Positions 40,247 through 44,004 of a DNA stretch of 44,004 bases are shown in pieces. This DNA is from an uncultured Bacilli bacterium. Its GTDB lineage: Bacteria; Bacillota_I; Bacilli_A; RF39; UBA660. Positions within the stretch are counted from its first letter, which is position 1. Each line of letters opens with the position of its first letter. The notes beneath the pieces are model-generated. The model was given only the letters and a program-made list of their open reading frames with translations. It was not told the DNA's origin and ran no database searches. Made by a program: the position numbers and the translations under genes. The stretch is from NCBI GenBank assembly GCA_944373095.1, contig CALWAK010000005.1:1-44004 (forward strand). Reading direction: 5' to 3'.

Positions 40247-41999
40247 GATATGTGTAATGAGCGAGAACCTAGCTAATAAAATATCAGCAGGCGAAGTTGT
40301 TGAAAAAGTTGCATCAGTTGTTAAAGAATTAGTGGAAAACTCAATTGACGCTTTATCAACAGATATAAAAGTAGCCTTAACTAATGGTGGTTTAAATGGT
40401 ATCATTGTAAGTGATAATGGTTGTGGTATGGATAAGGAAGATGCGCTACTTGCTTTTCAAAGACATGCTACTTCAAAATTGTTAAGAGAAGATGATTTGT
40501 TTTTTATTGATACCTTAGGTTTTCGTGGAGAAGCATTACCTTCAATCGCATCAGTATCAGAAGTTGATTTAACTACATCTACTGGTGGTGTTGGAACACA
40601 TATAAAAATAAAAGGTGGTAAATTAATTATAAATGAAAATTCAGATAGTTTAGTAGGTACTAAAATAGAAGTAAAAAATTTATTTTATAATACACCTGCT
40701 AGATTAAAATATTTAAAATCTGAAGCAACTGAATTAGCAAATTGCGTATCATATATTGAAAAACTTGCTTTAAGTTATCCAAATATAAGTTTTAAATTAA
40801 CTAATAATGACCATATTGTTGTAAAAACTAGTGGTAGTAACAATTTAAAAAAGACTATTCATGAGATATATGGGTTACAAGTATCTTCTAAATTATTAGA
40901 AATTAAAGCTTCTAATGATGATTATGACGTTTATGGATATATATGTAAACCAGAAATATTAAAATCTAATAGATATCATATGACTACTATAGTAAATGGT
41001 CGTGTTGTAAGAAATAATGAATTAAATAAAGCTATTAATGATGCTTATTATACGTATAAACCTGATATTAAATTTCCTATAGTTGTATTAAAAATTAATA
41101 CCGATCCAACTTTAATAGATGTAAATATTCATCCTACAAAACAAGATATTAAATTAAGTAAAATAAGTGGGTTAATAGAGTTACTGACTAGTAGTATCAA
41201 AGATGCGTTATATAAAAATTTATTGGTACCTAGTGCTGTAGAAAGATTAGAAGCAACAACTGATATAATAACTAAACAGGAAATACAAAATATAATAGCA
41301 GAAAAAGAAACTATTAATAATAATGATAACAATACGCAAACAGAATTTAATTTTTTTGTTGAAGAAAAGGAAAAAGAACTTCCTAATATAGTCGAAGAAA
41401 ATAAAGAGATAAAGAAATTAAAATTATATCCAGTTGGAGCTGTTCATGGCACGTACATTATTGCAGAAAATGAAGAAGGTATGTATTTAATTGATCAGCA
41501 TGCTGCCCAAGAAAGAATTAATTATGAAAAGTTTTTTAACGCTTTAAAAGAAAGTGAAGTTTATAAAACAGCAACATTATTTCCTATAACTATTGAATTA
41601 AGCAGTAGTGAAGCATTAATATTAAAAGAACATTTAGAATTTTTAAATAGTATTGGTTTTATTTTAGAAGAGTTTGGTATTAATACATTTAAAGTATTAG
41701 AACATCCAACTTGGTTGTTACAAGGATATGAAGAAGAGAGTATTAGAAGAATTATTGATTTAATAATTAGTTATGGTAATAAGTTTGATCCAATTAAATT
41801 TAGAGAGAATGCCTCAATTACGTTAGCTTGTAAAATGTCTATAAAAGCTAATATGCATATATCACTTGATGCAATGACTATACTTTTAGATGAATTAGTT
41901 AAAACTGATAATCCCTATAATTGTCCACATGGTAGACCTACTATGATTAAATTTACTAATTATGATTTAGAAAGAATGTTTAAAAGAGTAATGAATTAA
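40239..41999 (+). CDS. mutL: DNA mismatch repair protein MutL with endonuclease site
   Basis: 586 residues from ATG 40239, behind GGGGGA; the TTG at 40224 is too far into yqeH. The N-terminal GHKL ATPase has ISAGEVVEKVASVVKELVEN (catalytic Glu), VSDNGCGM and FRGEALPSIASV. The C-terminal domain keeps the metal site DQHAAQERINYEK (about 419-431), ACKMSIKAN and CPHGRPT, so this is the nicking type of MutL used by bacteria without MutH. mutS is not in the window; it often adjoins mutL. The 8-base overlap with yqeH implies one operon. The inter-domain linker is short and acidic. Confidence 0.96.
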   Translation: MTKICVMSENLANKISAGEVVEKVASVVKELVENSIDALSTDIKVALTNGGLNGIIVSDNGCGMDKEDALLAFQRHATSKLLREDDLFFIDTLGFRGEALPSIASVSEVDLTTSTGGVGTHIKIKGGKLIINENSDSLVGTKIEVKNLFYNTPARLKYLKSEATELANCVSYIEKLALSYPNISFKLTNNDHIVVKTSGSNNLKKTIHEIYGLQVSSKLLEIKASNDDYDVYGYICKPEILKSNRYHMTTIVNGRVVRNNELNKAINDAYYTYKPDIKFPIVVLKINTDPTLIDVNIHPTKQDIKLSKISGLIELLTSSIKDALYKNLLVPSAVERLEATTDIITKQEIQNIIAEKETINNNDNNTQTEFNFFVEEKEKELPNIVEENKEIKKLKLYPVGAVHGTYIIAENEEGMYLIDQHAAQERINYEKFFNALKESEVYKTATLFPITIELSSSEALILKEHLEFLNSIGFILEEFGINTFKVLEHPTWLLQGYEEESIRRIIDLIISYGNKFDPIKFRENASITLACKMSIKANMHISLDAMTILLDELVKTDNPYNCPHGRPTMIKFTNYDLERMFKRVMN

Positions 42000-42054
42000 T
42001 AAATAAAATGTAAAATAATTTTAAAGAATTTATATAAATTTATAATTATTTATT

Positions 42055-42084
42055 AAAAAGTAGTATAATAATAACTACTTTTTT
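42055..42084 (+). terminator. Terminator after mutL with a -10 element in its loop
   Basis: Ten-base stem (42055-42064 with 42074-42083), T run to 42084. TATAAT (42064-42069) lies in the loop and the RBS AGGGGG (42085-42090) of the next gene follows at once, so this short stretch may both end mutL transcripts and start the next. Confidence 0.55.
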
Positions 42085-42095
42085 AGGGGGTAATT

Positions 42096-43088
42096 ATGGA
42101 AATATTTGATTATTTAAATAAAAATGAAAATTTATTATTTTCTAAATTATCTAAAAAAGATTTAGAAGAAATAATTTATTATATAAATTTATATTTATTA
42201 GAATATAGAAAAGTACTAAATTTTAATCCTAATGATACATTTGGTATTGAAATTGAAGCAGAAAATATTTTAGAACCAAGTGAACTTTTAAGTAAGTTAT
42301 ATATTTATTTAGATGAAGGATGGGATAAAAAAGAAGATCCAACTATATTAGATGGACTTGAATTTACTTCTCCAGTTTTAAGAGATGATATTGATGCGTG
42401 GAATAGTATACAATCAGTATGTAAAGAAATTAATAAATATGCTACTGTAGAAGAAAATTGTGCTGCTCATGTTCATATTGGAGCCCAAATCTTACCAAAT
42501 AATTATGAATACATGAAACGTTTTTTATTATTGTGGGCAACTTATGAGGATGTTATATTCCGCTTTGCTAATGGGGAATATACTAAAGAAAGATTAGTAA
42601 TTGATGATAATGCACATAGTTGTTATTTTACATATGACTCTTATTATCAAGAACTTACAAAAAATGGAGAACATATTTGGCCTTATATATTAGAAAATTT
42701 AAAAGTTAGCCCAGATTCTGCAGTTAGATTTAAACAATTACAAAAATTAGGTGTTTATAAATTTGATAATACCATAGAGTTTAGAAACCCTAATGGTACT
42801 TTTAATCCTATTATTTGGCAAAATAATATTAATTTCTTTATGAAAATGTTATATTATGTTGTAAGTGATAGGTTTGATTATGATGTTATATTAAGAAGAA
42901 AAAAATTAAATGATATGAACTATAAGTATTTTTCTAATTATGATATGATCCATATGGATAGTGCTTTAGAATTTTGCGATTTAATATTTGATAATAATCA
43001 AGATAAAGTGTACTTTTTAAAACAATATTTAAAAAATAATAATGAAGATACTGAAACTTTTAATAAAGTATTGGGCTTAACGAGGTAA
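42096..43088 (+). CDS. Amidoligase_2-family (ATP-dependent carboxylate-amine ligase fold) protein
   Basis: 330 residues, ATG 42096 behind AGGGGG. The family blocks are clear: TFGIEIEAENI (about 50), ILDGLEFTSPVL (about 88), NCAAHVHIGAQI (about 127), RFANGEYTKERL, and late VYKFDNTIEFRNPNGTFNPIIW. These give the Glu and His residues that bind metal and ATP in the glutamine-synthetase-like fold. Such enzymes join an amine to a side-chain or peptide carboxylate; the substrate is unknown. Family members usually travel with a GGCT- or GAT-type partner, which is not seen here. It is directly followed by miaA at 3 bases, so the two are probably co-transcribed. Confidence 0.85.
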   Translation: MEIFDYLNKNENLLFSKLSKKDLEEIIYYINLYLLEYRKVLNFNPNDTFGIEIEAENILEPSELLSKLYIYLDEGWDKKEDPTILDGLEFTSPVLRDDIDAWNSIQSVCKEINKYATVEENCAAHVHIGAQILPNNYEYMKRFLLLWATYEDVIFRFANGEYTKERLVIDDNAHSCYFTYDSYYQELTKNGEHIWPYILENLKVSPDSAVRFKQLQKLGVYKFDNTIEFRNPNGTFNPIIWQNNINFFMKMLYYVVSDRFDYDVILRRKKLNDMNYKYFSNYDMIHMDSALEFCDLIFDNNQDKVYFLKQYLKNNNEDTETFNKVLGLTR

Positions 43089-43091
43089 TAT

Positions 43092-43946
43092 ATGATTTTA
43101 TGTGTAGTAGGACCAACTGCAGTTGGTAAAACAAAATTATCGATTGAACTTGCAAAAAAATATAATGCTATTATAGTTAATTGTGACGCAATGCAAGTAT
43201 ATAAAGGTCTAGATATAGGTACAGCTAAAGTAACTAATGAAGAGATGGAAGGTATTCCTCATAAACTAATAGATTTTGTTGATATAAATACTAATTATAC
43301 AGTTTTTGATTATCAAAAAGATGCAAGAAATATATTAGATACTTATAAAGATCATAATATTATATTTGTTGGAGGAACGGGGTTATATTTAAAAGCAGCG
43401 TTATACGATTATCGATTTAGTTTAGATGATGATAATAAAACTTATGATGAATACACGAATGAAGAACTATATAATATGTGTTTAAAAAAAGATAAAAATT
43501 GTAATATACATGTAAATAATCGTAAACGTTTAATTCGTTTTTTAAATAAAAAAGATATATCAATTGTGGAACCTACACCATTATATGATTTTAAAATTAT
43601 TGGTTTAACTACTGATAGAGCAACATTATATGAAAAAATAAATAACCGTGTTGATAAAATGATCAAAGATGGTTTAATTGATGAAGTAAAGAAGTTTTAT
43701 AATTTAAATATTCGTAGTAAAGCAATATTAACTGGTATAGGTTATAAAGAGTTATATTCTTATTTAGATGGTAAAATATCTTTAGAAGATGCTACTGAGT
43801 TAATAAAGAAAAATTCTCGTCATTATGCTAAAAGACAATATACTTGGTTTAATAATCAAATGAATGTCAAGTGGTTTGATACTTGTTACGATAATTTTAA
43901 TAAGACTATTTTAGAAGTAGAAGAATATAGGTTCTTTGTCAAATAG
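43092..43946 (+). CDS. miaA: tRNA dimethylallyltransferase MiaA
   Basis: 284 residues, slightly short of the usual 300-315. It transfers the dimethylallyl group to A37 of tRNAs that read UNN codons. The P-loop is GPTAVGKTK (7-15), then DAMQVYKGLDIGTAK, GIPHKLIDF, FVGGTGLYLKA, and the tRNA-binding KRLIRF, LTGIGYKEL and RQYTWFNNQ. All catalytic elements are present. GAGGT precedes the start, 3 bases after the amidoligase gene. A highly AU-rich genome makes heavy use of UNN codons, so the enzyme is expected to matter here. Confidence 0.96.
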   Translation: MILCVVGPTAVGKTKLSIELAKKYNAIIVNCDAMQVYKGLDIGTAKVTNEEMEGIPHKLIDFVDINTNYTVFDYQKDARNILDTYKDHNIIFVGGTGLYLKAALYDYRFSLDDDNKTYDEYTNEELYNMCLKKDKNCNIHVNNRKRLIRFLNKKDISIVEPTPLYDFKIIGLTTDRATLYEKINNRVDKMIKDGLIDEVKKFYNLNIRSKAILTGIGYKELYSYLDGKISLEDATELIKKNSRHYAKRQYTWFNNQMNVKWFDTCYDNFNKTILEVEEYRFFVK

Positions 43947-44004
43947 TGTTGGTGACAATAAATTTGATAAATGAATTAATATAAATGGGTGATTTTAAAT
44001 CACT
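43947..44004. other. Right-edge intergenic sequence with inverted repeat
   Basis: No gene. GTGATTT and AAATCAC at 43989-44003 form a 7-base inverted repeat around a single T. It may be the stem of a terminator for miaA, but the T run would lie outside the window. Confidence 0.3.

Noticed and set aside
1-44004. Mycoplasma-type genetic code (TGA as Trp)
   Set aside because: Trp is encoded by TGG throughout, and TGA serves as the stop in several well-supported genes (for example 6892-6894 and 7977-7979).
1-44004. tRNA or rRNA genes and CRISPR arrays
   Set aside because: No T-loop-like GGTTCGANNCC with paired arms, no rRNA-like GC-richer stretch and no spaced identical repeats were found on either strand by eye.

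Overview
The window is very AT-rich Gram-positive-type chromosomal DNA. Genes end in ordinary intrinsic terminators, start behind AGGAGG/AGGGGG-type ribosome binding sites, and use TGG for Trp with TGA as a stop (for example at 6894 and 7979), so the genetic code is standard and not the Mycoplasma code. LCP, NagZ-like, SpoIID and M23 proteins imply a peptidoglycan wall. The composition and the yqeG-yqeH-mutL / miaA neighbourhood suggest an uncultured, small-genome member of the Bacilli (an RF39-like or related gut lineage). That placement is inference; there is no rRNA or other decisive marker here.

Layout. 1-2400: the 3' end of an unidentified gene, an unknown coiled-coil-like protein, and a decayed copy of a two-gene cassette (pseudogene 1462-1880 plus intact gene 1965-2372). 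2414-4845 (minus): an apbE flavin transferase gene overlapping a membrane polyferredoxin with two covalent-FMN domains, a likely extracytosolic flavin electron-transfer unit. 5000-6894: an RloA/RloB-type ATPase and Toprim-like pair, a probable phage-defence module, separated from apbE by a long palindrome. 6955-8468: a DUF1294 protein, then the intact copy of the two-gene cassette. 8482-14648 (minus): a cold-shock-like small protein and two giant paralogous helical-repeat proteins of unknown function. 14759-23457: a small HTH protein, a single-pass protein, an LCP cell-wall ligase, a surface DUF6273-like protein, a NagZ-like GH3 lipoprotein, an SDR, an Ig-like membrane protein and a calcineurin-like phosphoesterase.

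23525-37822 is the standout. It is a continuous block of type IV secretion-like genes: four short pilin-like proteins, a TadZ/MinD-like ATPase, two VirB2-like two-helix proteins, a VirB6/TrbL-like channel protein, a PrgI/VirB3-like protein, a VirB4 ATPase divided into two coupled ORFs, a membrane-anchored SpoIID plus M23 wall hydrolase, a lipoprotein with a second C-terminal membrane anchor, and a VirD4/TraG coupling protein. No relaxase, integrase or oriT-like element is visible and housekeeping genes flank it. It therefore reads as a resident secretion or pilus system rather than an integrated conjugative element. Internal terminators and promoters at about 26.1, 26.5 and 32.0 kb split it into several transcription units.

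37889-44004 is core genome: a rhodanese, a lipoprotein, yqeG, yqeH, mutL, an amidoligase-family protein and miaA. I saw no tRNA, rRNA, CRISPR array or insertion sequence.
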